Assembly: GCF_004210375.1 (NCBI RefSeq)
Contig: NW_027467782.1
Span: 32,415,771 to 32,479,770, forward strand
DNA length: 64,000 nt
Source of the DNA: Tachypleus tridentatus
Lineage: Eukaryota > Arthropoda > Merostomata > Xiphosura > Limulidae
Direction of reading: 5' to 3'
The notes under the pieces are model-generated. The model searched no databases. It was not told the origin of the DNA and saw nothing but the letters and a program-made list of their open reading frames with translations. The translations under genes and the position numbers were made by a program. The first letter of the stretch is position 1, and every line of letters starts with the position of its first letter. Shown in pieces: positions 32,875 through 42,990 of this stretch.

Positions 32875-34250
32875 TGATGTACTGGATGCCATCTGCTCTT
32901 CACATTTCCAAGTTACTTGAAGTTCAAGTTTAGGATTCATTGCACACAATATGACGTTAAGTTTGATCAAATGATTTACGGCTTGTTCCTGTTCTGCTTC
33001 ACATATCAAAACACTAAATCTATGATCTAGATATAACGATGCCAGTATTACTTCATTTTAAGAAGTTTTTCCTAACTTTCATTAATTCTGTGATGTTGTG
33101 AGCCAGCAGACGTTTGATTATGGATATTTCACTTTTACAAACAAGCCACACTTTATAGAAGTCTCCAGGAGTTAAATTTTCTTCTTGTAACTGTACTGTA
33201 GCTTTTAGCCGGTTCTAATACGAGTTTAATTTATTGTAATTTATTTCAGGATTGAAGAGAATGTTTTCAATTATTTCAATAAACGGTGGAAGTTCCACTA
33301 AACGTGAGATCACATCACATGTTGAGCACCAAGTTCCACTAAACGTGAGATCACATCACATGTAAAGCACCAAGTTCCACTAAACGTGAGATCACATCAG
33401 ATGTTGAACACCAAGTTCCACTAAACATGAGATCACATCAGATGTTGAGCACCAAGTTCCACTAGACATGAGATCACATCAGATGTTGAGCACCAAGTTT
33501 TACTAAATGGGAGACCACATCACATGTTGAGCACCAAGTTCCACTAAACGTGAGATCACATCATATGTTGAGCACCATCGCATCTCCCGTCCACAATAAG
33601 CATATGATATTTCTTTGTCTTTCAAATATTCTTCATAGCTGGAGTTCGCAGCTTTTACGCCTGAGAAATAGTAATTGCACACAGTTCTTTTACTGCAAGT
33701 TGGAAAGTGTAAGCAGCACATTTAACAGAAATAACAGTCTAGTTTAATATAGTTCACTTATATCACTTTCATCACTAACAGTCTAATTTCCTTCATCGGA
33801 AATTAATTCCACAACTTTAACTACATTTCTAACATTATCAGTAGTAATAGAATACACTCAAGTTATGTTTCGATATTTATAACTATTTCAATGATGTTTT
33901 TTTTTTACCAGAATGTATATAAGTTTGTAACAGCTAACGTTTTTATTTGAAGAAAGTCGCTATCAATGACTTAGACATTAATGGCTAGCACAGACCTATC
34001 AAGACAAGATGAGATGTTATTTTTCAATGAAAACATCTGTTTTGCAGCTCTTCACTTATTTGCTTTACAATTTCTATAGCTTTATATCATATAAATCTAC
34101 TATTGTGTCAAGAACATTTGTAATTGGATCGATCACTTTGAAAACACACTCTCCTCTACTGTAGGAAAAGGTCTCAAATTTAGAGTCACCAACTCTAACA
34201 TAGCATTATGAAACCTTTTATGTCCATTGCAATATTTATCGTTGAAAAAA
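32875..34250 (-). pseudogene. hAT transposase-like gene relic with internal tandem expansion
   Basis: The minus-strand reading from 34210 downward gives KRFHNAMLELV, FSKVIDPITNVLDTI, then (33640-33590) EISYAYCGREMRWCSTYDVI, where 'RW.STYDM..RL.EL' is a standard hAT landmark. After the repeat array it continues PPFIEIIENILFNPEINYNK, QLQEENLTPGDFYKVWLVCK and NRLLAHNITELMKVR. The order fits a hAT/ZBED-like transposase. The frame is interrupted by a 41-bp repeat array at the STYD motif and by later stops. Confidence 0.55.
33291..33578. repeat. 41-bp tandem repeat, 7 units, inside the hAT relic
   Basis: agttccactaaacgtgagat starts units at 33291, 33332, 33373, 33414, 33455, 33496 and 33537. The unit derives from hAT coding sequence: on the minus strand it reads part of WCSTYDVISRLVELG. 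At 41 bp it breaks the frame each time. Confidence 0.9.
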
Positions 34251-34344
34251 CAACTCGTGAATAGTTTTTCTACGCTTGGTGTCGCTGTGATCTTGAGTCT
34301 TCTCATATTGCAGTGGTGTTTTAGTTTGTTTTAGCAGTTTTCCA

Positions 34345-34886
34345 TTGTCAGCAAACTGTGATGCAAAACCTAAATTTAGGTCTGACAGAGGCATATTACT
34401 CACATGCATGATAAATAATATAGGGCTAACAACCCCTCCCTCCGAGACTCCTGCTTCGGGTGAAAAGGACCCTTATTCACCTCTACTTTGCACATTCGGT
34501 TGTCCAGAGAGTTGGACAGCCAGCGAATAATTTCCTGGGATAAAGCAATTTCCTGTAACCTACGTCGTAATCCATTATGCCACACTGTGTGAAACGCTTT
34601 CTCAATATCGAGAAAGCAAGCTACAGTGCATTCATTTTATTAAAACTGTCAGTAATTGATTCTGTAAGTCGAATCAGGTGGTCTGTAGTTTGGCGGTTTT
34701 CGAAATCCGTTTTGAATTTCGGGTAATTTTGAAATTTCTTCTAAGTATACGGAAAGACGATTACAAATTATCCTCTCTAATATTTTGCCGATACAACTGG
34801 TTAGACTAATTGGGCGGTAGTTGTTCGGTTTATTCGCTGGCTTTCCTTCTTTCTGGAACATTAATATTATTGCTTCCTTCCAAGAA
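34345..34886 (-). pseudogene. Jockey-type LINE reverse transcriptase fragment (inverted)
   Basis: Minus-strand frames give SWKEAIILMFQKEGKPANKP, NNYRPISLTSCIGKILERI, KLPEIQNGFRK and LDIEKAFHTVWHNG (catalytic Asp region, with D to H at the DTVWH position). They continue RWLSNSLDNRMCKVEVN and LNLGFASQFADN (FADD box lost). It is better preserved than the copy at 30660-31640 but still broken near 34700-34640 and 34430. A SINE abuts its 5' side at 34887. Confidence 0.8.
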
Positions 34887-35163
34887 GGCCCGGCATGGCC
34901 AAGCGTGTTGAGGCGTGCGACTCGTAATCTGAGGGTCGCGAGTTCGCATCGAGGTCGCGCCAAACATGCTCGCCCTTTCAGCCGTGGGGCGTTATAATGT
35001 CACGGTCAATCCCACTATTCGTTGGTAAAAGAGTAGCCCAAGAGTTGGCGGTGGGTGGTGATGACTAGCTGCCTTCCCTCTAGTCTTACACTACTAAATT
35101 AGGGACGGCTAGCACAGATAGCCCTCGAGTAGCTTTGTGCGAAATTCAAAAAAGCAAACAAAT
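34887..35163 (+). repeat. tRNA-derived SINE (main family), full length
   Basis: The head ggcccggcatggccaagcg, B-box-like gagttcgcatc, full body and tail are present. No clear target duplication is seen. It interrupts or borders the Jockey-type fragment. Confidence 0.88.
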
Positions 35164-35344
35164 TTCTTACGGGAAAAATTGATTCGGTTAATGAACTGCC
35201 TTCTGGAACGGATTAATTTCGAGAACCGAGTTGCCATTGTATTTGTAAATACTTATCTGTTGTCGTTTATAGTTAAAACAATGGTTTAAACAATGTATTA
35301 CGTAATATTTTAAAAGTAATGCTTTTTTTCACAGTGTCTGTGAA

Positions 35345-36243
35345 CATTTTCTGAAGGTGACGTCATCAAATTGTAAGAAGCGAAAGTGTGTAGATGAAAA
35401 CAGAAATTTTAAGCCAGAGTGGGCGGAATATTTTACATTCACCGTTAAAGGAGGTAAATCTTTATATATTACCTGCAACGTGTTACTCAGTCATTACAAA
35501 GCCAGTAACTTGAAACAACACTATGAAACAAATCACAAAAACGTATCGTCTGATTATCCACCTAAATCATAATTACAGATAAAACAAGTTAACTGTGTTA
35601 AAATCATCAATAAATAGCCAGCAGACACTGTTTACAATGTTCAGTAAGGAAGTTGATACAACGACTGAAGCTAGTTCTGTTATATCATGGAATATTTCTC
35701 GTACTAAACGCCCATATTATCATGGTGAATTTGTTAACAAGAATATCGCTGAAGTTACTGCAGTGTCACTTTCAAATAACACAAAACTTCAGTGATTAAC
35801 AGCACAACCAGTAGCTTCACGCCACACTAAAGAGAGACGTATCTCCCAGATCAGCACTGAAGTCGCACGCAAAATGATTTAAAGAATTCTCTTGCATTCA
35901 GCTTAGCCCTTGACGAATCTACAGACATACAAGGCAACTCACAACTGGCGGTATTTATTCGTTATGTTTCCTCTGATGTAACTGTGAAAGAAATGTTGGA
36001 CTTTCTGGCACAAAAAAAAACAACTCGTGGTGTTGACATTAAATATGCGTTTGACAGAACAAATACTGATATTCCACTGGGTAAACTCGTCAGTGTGCAA
36101 CAGATGTAGCACCTGCAATGGTGGGGAAAAATGAAGGATTAATTGCACTTATGAAAAGTGATCCCAGCTTTACAGAGTTTCTCCTTGTTCACTGTATTAT
36201 TCATTGTGAACATCTGGCAGCCAGGTACTTCAAGCTTGATTTC
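35345..36243 (+). pseudogene. hAT transposase relic (GTF2IRD2/ZBED5-like), plus strand
   Basis: The frame from 35357 starts MTSSNCKKRKCVDENRNFK, then EWAEYFTFTVK, a BED-like CNVLLSHYKASNLKQHYETNH, and after several shifts FSLALDESTDIQGNSQLA (catalytic Asp region) and a VKEMLDFLAQ stretch. This is the same domain order as the element at 13083-15301 but a different copy. It is truncated at 36243, where a paralogous unit begins. Many stops; dead. Confidence 0.78.
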
Positions 36244-36244
36244 T

Positions 36245-36860
36245 AACCAATACAAACTGAGAAAGACAACAATAAAATGTAAGCATAATATTATTGAATA
36301 TTTGCATATAGTAACTAAGGAGACGAAATCTTAAAGCAAGAATCGAACTGTGCGAAGAAAGAACTAAATTTTATATTCAAAAGTTTCTCACCTTGCATTT
36401 CATGGGTACTTCGACCAGTAGAATTTGTAGTTATAACGTTTTGTATAAATATTTTAATTCTATATTCTCATAAGTTCTTTGTATGAATATGAATTAAATT
36501 CTTGTAGTAAGAAACAAAAATTAGACAACTAGTAAGTAACATTTACATCACTATATAACCTGTGTGAAGCTAAGCAATTAGGGTTAGCAAACTTTGGGCT
36601 GGTTTGCATTATGTCATACTGAAAACAAAAGTGAAAGTGAATATTTTATAAGAAAAAAGATTCTATTTTACAGCAAGTACTACGGGCGAAAAGTGTTCAG
36701 ATTGTACTGATATAGACTATTTTTTATCAATTAAATGTGGTATCATTTGTTGAAAAAATACTTTTTAAGAAAAACTCCATTCCTTAAAACTATATAAATT
36801 ATACCATTAAAGATATAATAACATTTTCAGGTTCAGGTCCAGTGAAAGGTCGAATACTTT
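36245..36860 (+). repeat. Paralogous unit U6 (fragment)
   Basis: It matches 4880-5500 and 11040-11680 (accaatacaaactgagaaag, atatagtaactaaggagac, acttcgaccagta). No coding content. Confidence 0.6.
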
Positions 36861-36992
36861 TACAGAGTTAAATCTTATGTTTCCTACAACACTTACAAAA
36901 GAAATTTCGAAAGGTAATAAAATTGTAATTAAAATGTGTAAAATTTTAATTATATGGTTCAAAGTTTCGCCGGTTCAGTAAACACTGTAGGA

Positions 36993-37240
36993 CAGTGGTT
37001 CCCAACCAGATAACATATTTTTTGTAGGCCATGTAGGGTTTATGCAACTTTTAGTTTGTTGTAATATTTTTTTCTTTTCCAAATGTTTCGTTTTTGTTTA
37101 CATATCATTAAAAACTAGTTATAAAAATTTGTTTTGGCCACCTTCACCTTTATTCTTAACTAAATAATCACTGTGAGGTCTGCGAGAACATATTAAAATT
37201 TTTTAGAGGTGCGGTTTATAAAAAAGGTTGGGAACCACTG
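36993..37240. mobile_element. hAT-type MITE (248 bp) with perfect target duplication
   Basis: The terminal inverted repeats are CAGTGGTTCCCAACC and GGTTGGGAACCACTG. They are flanked by the 8-bp duplication CTGTAGGA (36985-36992 and 37241-37248). No ORF. A truncated relative lies at 589-660. Confidence 0.92.
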
Positions 37241-37248
37241 CTGTAGGA

Positions 37249-37613
37249 TCTGAAGTCGCAGGTGTTTCAGTGCTACTGCTCATCCATTTTATGTATGTCG
37301 AATTTCGCAGCATATGTGTATGAAAGTGTTATTTGTGCACTTGCTCATAAAATTTACTGTTCTCTTGTTTTAAAGTTGTCAAGTTTTGAATGCGGTGTTA
37401 AATTTATCTTAGTTTAAACAATAACACAAATGCAGTAGGCCTACCAACGTATTTGCCTACAAAACTACACTACTTCGGCTAGCGTACATTACTGTATAAT
37501 GTATACATGCATATTACTATTTATTCATTAATGTTTACATTTTTGTTGTATTTCTTAAAACATAGAAAGTAAATGAGAAATACGTTAATTTCAAGGGCTC
37601 CATGAATTATAGT
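37249..37613. other. Non-coding DNA between MITE and piggyBac
   Basis: No coding or repeat signal is recognised. Confidence 0.3.
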
Positions 37614-37974
37614 TTAACACTCCTACGAAAATTGGGGCCTAATAGGCCCCAGAGCAACTTGAAAGGTTATTAATATTAGGCTAATAATTTTGTATTTAAA
37701 TGAAATTGCCATTAACTGACCCTACCCTTTATATTTTAGAGCAACTTCAAAGGTTATTAATATTAGGCTAATAATTTTGTATTTAAATGAAATTACCATT
37801 AACTGACCCTATCCTTTATATTTTAAGGAGCAATAATATTTTGACTTTTCAGACATTTGCGAAATAATATTTAAAATTTTTTTAAAACATCCACTAAGGG
37901 TATTTTGGGGCCTATTAGGCCCCAGATCGAAAAAACATAAAATGACTTTATTTATTTCCTGAATAATTCTAGAA

Positions 37975-38186
37975 CAGGCCTGGGCAACCGAAAAAAAGCA
38001 AATTATAGTAAAATATATTAATTTTACAACTTCTTTTCAAAAGATGGATATTTAGAATAATAACTCTACTTGTAAAAATATATTAATTTTACAACTTCTT
38101 TCAAAAGATGGATATTTAGAATAATAACTCTACTCCAACAATAATTTTAGACGGTCCTGATTATTGCCTAGTTTGCCCACGCCTGT
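37975..38186. mobile_element. hAT-like MITE nested in PB2 (212 bp, internally duplicated)
   Basis: The termini CAGGCCTGGGCAAC and GTTTGCCCACGCCTG and the target duplication TTCTAGAA (37967-37974, 38187-38194) are the same as in PB1. A ~75-bp internal segment (ttaattttacaacttctttt...actctact) is duplicated, which explains the greater length. Confidence 0.8.
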
Positions 38187-38287
38187 TCTAGAACATTCTA
38201 GAAACTTTACAGAAGTATTTAGAATAATCTAGAATATTCTTGAAGCTTCTAGAATATTCTAAAAGAATCCACAAATCCTATATATAC
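38187..38287 (+). promoter_or_regulatory. Heat-shock-element-like array and TATA box upstream of PB2 transposase
   Basis: TTCnnGAAnnTTCnnGAA occurs at 38187-38204. A run of six alternating GAA/TTC pentamers in perfect 5-bp register follows at 38232-38259. TATATATA lies at 38279-38286, 32 nt before the ATG at 38318. Confidence 0.5.
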
Positions 38288-38317
38288 AGGAGCTGAAATC
38301 TTCAAACCGTGTCAAAA

Positions 38318-39640
38318 ATGATATCTTTTGATAAGCTGTACATTTACTGACAAAACCATCCGACGATGAAAGTGAACATGATAATTTCGAAGACTACTCT
38401 GAAAGTTGTGATGATGATCCTTCTGAAGCCGAAAATGATGAACAAATCGCTCCGTACCCTTCTGAAAGTGAAGAAAGTAATCAAGAAGATTTTACTACGA
38501 TGCCAGTGAACGAACTTTTGTCCAAAGATAAGAATTTTAGTTATTCAACAACACCTTCAAGGATCAACAGGAGAACCGCAGCTCTCAATATATTCAATGG
38601 GAACCCAGGCATTACAAGGCAAGCTGCTCCAAGAGTCTCTACACCATTTGAAACATTCAAAATTTTCATTTCTGATAATATGATGGAACAGATCATTCAC
38701 TCAACAAACACCGTCATGAAAGAACCAATTTTTGAAGAAGACCTCTGGAAATGGATCGCAGCTAATCTTTTCCTTGGAATAAGCAAATCCAAAAATGCAT
38801 CGATAGACGAAATGTTTTCAACCGAATTCGGTTTGCCATTTTTGCGAAAACTGATTACACAAGACAAATTCAAAAAAATGAGCTCAAAAATCAGATTTGA
38901 CATCCACTCTCAAAGAAATAGAGAAATCAAAGATGCCGCCATCTCTGGAGTCTGGAATATTTTCATTGAAAATTGCAAAAACAGTTACAACCCAAGCGAA
39001 TACCTGACAGTGGATGAACAACTATGTAACGGAAATCAAGAACCTTCCTGCCTCCTGAAATAAATGCAAAATCTAGAGAGTTATCACCAAAGTTTTTCTA
39101 CCATGACGACATCACTCTTCTCAGGCACTCAGACAAACCAGGAAAATATGTGCTACTACTGAGTTCTCAGCATCAGTCTGGTGAAGTAGAAGAGAATGGA
39201 AAGCCCGAAATCGTCAATCTTTACAATGCAACGAAGGCAGGTGTCGACCCTCTCGATCAACTGGTGAGATATTATACAAGAAAGAGGCGATCAAAGCGCT
39301 GGTCAGCCTGCATATTCTATAACATTCTAGATCTTGCTGCGTACAATGCTTTCGTTCTATACTCGACAAAACATCCAGAATTTCTTCGTCAACATAAATC
39401 AAGAGCCAGAAGAGAATTTATACGGCAATTGGTGCTTGAAATCAAAGAAATTTACTGCAAAGATAATGACAAAACAACCTCATGTGAACCGCCTGCAAAG
39501 AGGGCAAAAGAGGACGATGCCATTTGTGCGGCAGATCAAAAGATAGACAGTCGAAAATTGTTTGCTCAAATTGTAAAAAAATGTTTGTCAGAGCCATTTT
39601 AAAGTTGTTTGTAATGATTGTTGCTAAATCACTAAGTTTC
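38318..39640 (+). pseudogene. piggyBac transposase with central deletion and frameshifts
   Basis: The start ATG at 38318 soon meets a stop because of a one-base loss; the frame is regained by MPVNELLSKDKNFSYS at 38500. It runs intact through NLFLGISKSKNAS to TVDEQLCN (first catalytic Asp), then about 250 bp including the TTDNFF region is deleted. The 39150-39602 frame carries GVDPLDQLVRYYT (third Asp) and a segment STKHPEFLRQHKSRAR that PB1 lacks. A frameshift after AKRAK removes the cysteine-rich tail. With the second Asp gone this copy cannot encode an active enzyme. Confidence 0.88.
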
Positions 39641-41113
39641 TATTGGAAAATATATGGGGCCTGATAGGCCCCAAAATCACTTTAGTGGATGTAAATATTT
39701 TTTCGTAGGAGTGTTAAAACCACGAGTATCACCCAATCTTACACTTTGTTTTTATCACTGTTAGTAAACGTGTATATCTTTAAACTTTAAATGCTTGTTT
39801 CTTAGCAGAATCTATTTGTTTACTTTAATATAATCTTAAAATATTTGTGGTTCTCTCTATTTTTATTTTTTATATAATACACGCATATAGTGAATATAAA
39901 TAAATATATATAAAGGTTAAAGTCGTATGTACAGAATAAATCTACAGACGATAAAAAACTTGTCACATTTAAGATCTACACCGAAAAATCATCATACACG
40001 TGATCGCGAAAAAAACCTTTTATTTATAATCTAGGCACAATTTCTTTATTAGATTTAAAGGATAAAATTTCGTTTTCATCACTCAACTTTGAATATCTTC
40101 TGAGTTTTCCCATTGCTACCGCTCACTTATCAGTTTTATTTTGCATCATTTCCTTCTCTTTGGCGTACGTCATTTCATAACAACAATTGATTCAAGAGTA
40201 TAGTTACACTTGAAACCAATACAAACTGTGAAGAAAGGCAACAATAAAGTTAAACCACAAAATTACTGAATATTTGCATATAGTAACTATGGAGACCAGA
40301 CATTAAAATAAAAGCCGACTTTGAGAAGAAATAACAAAATTTTATAGCAAAACATTACCAACCTCACATTCCACGGATATTTCGACCAGTACAATTTGTT
40401 GGTTTAAAGTTTTGTATGAATACTTTTATTGTATATTTACATAAGATGATTCTAAAATCTCAATCAACTTCTTGAAATAAGAAGCAAAAGTCAGACAAGT
40501 AACATTCACTTTACTCTGCAACCTGTGAGAGGCTTAGCAATTAGGCTTAACAAGTACTGGGCTGTTTTCGACAATGTCGTACTGAAAAATTTAGAAAAAT
40601 GGGTCATTTTTAAGATAAAATACTATTTTTACAGTAATTAATGCAGTGGAAAACTGTTCTCATTGTGCGAAGCAAACATTATTTTGGTCTATTAAGTGTG
40701 TTATCGTTTATTTAAAATTAACAGTTTTAACTCCTTTCCTTAAAACTATATTTAGATATTACATCAATAAAGATATAATAAAATCTTCAGATTTAGTTCT
40801 AGTGAAAGTCGGGTTCTTGTTATGAGGACAGTACTTTAAAATTCTGTTCTTTGATAAATATAGGTTTGTCGTACGTATCGTAGTTATTTTTATAATTGTC
40901 TGAATTTAGAATACCAAAGTGGGAATTTTTATAGATTGTTTTGTGTGGTGCCATTTAGTAGATAGTGAAACAATGTATTTGTTGTTTCGGTTACATAGAT
41001 ACAAATATGCACGCCATGTCCTTTAGATAATAGTTAAATTAGAAAATATAACGTAATTAATACTTTATATTGGATTTACTAAAATATATTTTTTTAGTAT
41101 AAGATAATGCTGC

Positions 41114-41428
41114 TTTTTTGTTTTGTTTTGAATTAAGCACAAAGCTACACAATGGGCTATCTGTGCTCTGCCCACCACGGATATCGAAACCCGGATTTTA
41201 GCGTGTAAGTCCGCAGACATACCGCTGAGCCACTGGGGCCAAAGGGAGAGCATATTTGGTGTGACGTGGATTCGAACCCGCGACCCTCGGATTACGAGTC
41301 GAATGCCTTAACCACCTAGCCATGCCAGGCCAATAATTAATGGGCTATCTGTGCTCTGCCCACCACGGGTATCGAAACCCGGATTTTAGCGTGTAAATCA
41401 GCAGACATACCGCTGAGCCACTGGGGTC
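41114..41428 (-). repeat. Composite SINE with three tRNA-like heads
   Basis: Read on the minus strand: a third-family head (41428-41338, gtggctcagcggtatgtctg, gggtttcgatacccg), a main-family head (41330-41242, ggcctggcatggctaggtgg, gggttcgaatcc), then a second third-family head with its tail (41241-41114, ending in gtgcttaattcaaaacaaaa). It is flanked by GATAATGCTGC (41103-41113) and GATAATTCTGC (41429-41439), suggesting a single insertion. Paralogs at 21145 and 43465 lack it. Confidence 0.75.
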
Positions 41429-41579
41429 GATAATTCTGCAATGGTTAATAGATAGCCTGTACCATGTTGCTGTATTATTAATTAACTGTGCTTTTAGTTC
41501 GTGATTTTAGTAAATTTAGGATAATTATATCTATATAACCCACAATAGCGACTTAATAAACTGTGATGGTTTACTTGGT

Positions 41580-42125
41580 GTCGTCTCATTATCAGTCAAA
41601 TGTCTACGATATTTTTCTTTCTAAGTTCTCTAAGGTATCTTTGAAATGTTTCGTTACGTTCGATGATAATGAATTAATAGGTATTAATAAGGATTTTAAA
41701 TGTGCTTTTGTTGTAAAGAATAACCACCATTTTAAGCAAGTAATTATTTTAGTTAAGAATAATAATGTTATTGTCGGACGATGTAACATAACTATTTTTA
41801 TTTAACGACAGTTCTTTTAAAATATTTCTTCAGAGCTTAAACGGTAAGGACGAACATTAGGGATAAAATCATAAGAAGTAGAAAAGGCAAAGTTCTTTAT
41901 TTTCGTCATAAAAATGTTACTCAATCGATAAAGAGTTATTTTATCTTTCATAAGAAGGTCCTTCAGGTGTCTGTATTGTGATTTGAAAGTGTAAACTAAA
42001 TTAGGTACGTAGAGTCTACGTGGTGGAAGAGAGAACTGAAGACCTTTAGCTAGCACTGATTTACACTGATTATTTATGTTATAATTACACAGGTTAACAA
42101 TCTGGTCGTCAGGATGAAGCTAGGA
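41580..42125 (-). pseudogene. Penelope-like element ORF relic, N-terminal part (paralog)
   Basis: The frame 42056-41817 reads MLAKGLQFSLPPRRLYVPN, the same relic as at 11720-12255. Downstream a VIILN.NNYLLKMV-like segment survives around 41770-41700. It is broken by stops and encodes no catalytic core. Confidence 0.5.
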
Positions 42126-42339
42126 ATGAATGTTGTTAGTCAGTCAATTCATCCTCAAATTTTGGACATGTTCACGCTGAACAATTTGTCTTCGTTCTAT
42201 TAGTTCCACTTGTTCAGTACATCGGTGTAATCAACACTGGTATCAACGATTCTATGGTTAGTACAGAACACTTTGAACTTTTCAGTGAAATTTATGTTCT
42301 GTTGATGCTTTGTTTGAAATTCTTGATCCAACTCCACAA

Positions 42340-42515
42340 AACATGCTCACCCTTTATGATATGTGTGGGGAGGGAGAACATTGTTAGGGTCAGTCTCAAT
42401 ATTCGTTTGTGAAAGAGTGGTTAGTGGATGGTGATGACTAGGTACCTCTATTCTTTCACTGCTAAATTTCGGACGACTAGCGAAGATAGCCCTCGTGTAG
42501 CTTCAGCCCAATGTA
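42340..42515 (+). repeat. Degraded main-family SINE body (paralog)
   Basis: It has the same content and position as 12468-12655, with gatagccctcgtgtagcttc at its end. It is an old insertion shared by both units. Confidence 0.6.
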
Positions 42516-42797
42516 AAACAAAGCAATAGTCTCTTCAGACAAATCTGATAATCTAACGACTTTTGAACATTTCGGTTTGGTTCTTTAAAGTGGAGAAACT
42601 TTGGATTCACGTTTCGAACAATGTTTCTGAACGAAAGCAAATTTCAAGGTTGATGATTAATAGTACAACTATATTGAAGATGAAGAAATAGATTCATACA
42701 ACAGAAGGGAACAGAGACAAAGTTTTCAATATTTTACAGATTCAGTATTTAGAGTAAAAAATCTTGATGACGAGAAACCTACTTCAGATAAAAATGT

Positions 42798-42990
42798 TTA
42801 TCAGAATGTCTGGTATGGGTATTAACACTTGTATTGTGTAACAGAATGGTTGGTATGGGTACTAACAGTTGTATTGTATATCAGAATGTCTGGTATGGGT
42901 ACTAACACTTGTATATGTGAATGTCTGGTATGGGTACTAACACATGTATTGTGTATCACAATGGCTGCTATGGGTACTGACACTTTTATT
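42798..42990. repeat. ~38-40-bp minisatellite, about 5 units
   Basis: Units of cagaatgtctggtatgggta followed by ctaacacttgtattgtgtat. The paralogous site near 12935-12975 has a single unit. Confidence 0.85.

Larger units (their letters stand above)
37618..39713 (+). mobile_element. piggyBac element PB2 (2096 bp)
   Basis: TTAA flanks at 37614-37617 and 39714-39717, with terminal CACTCCTACGAAAA in inverted orientation. Palindromes GGGGCCTAATAGGCCCC lie at 37634-37650, 37907-37923 and 39656-39672. It has local duplications absent from PB1: about 65 bp at 37680-37805, and about 75 bp inside the nested MITE. A deletion removes the centre of the transposase. It is opposite in orientation to PB1. 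Confidence 0.92.
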
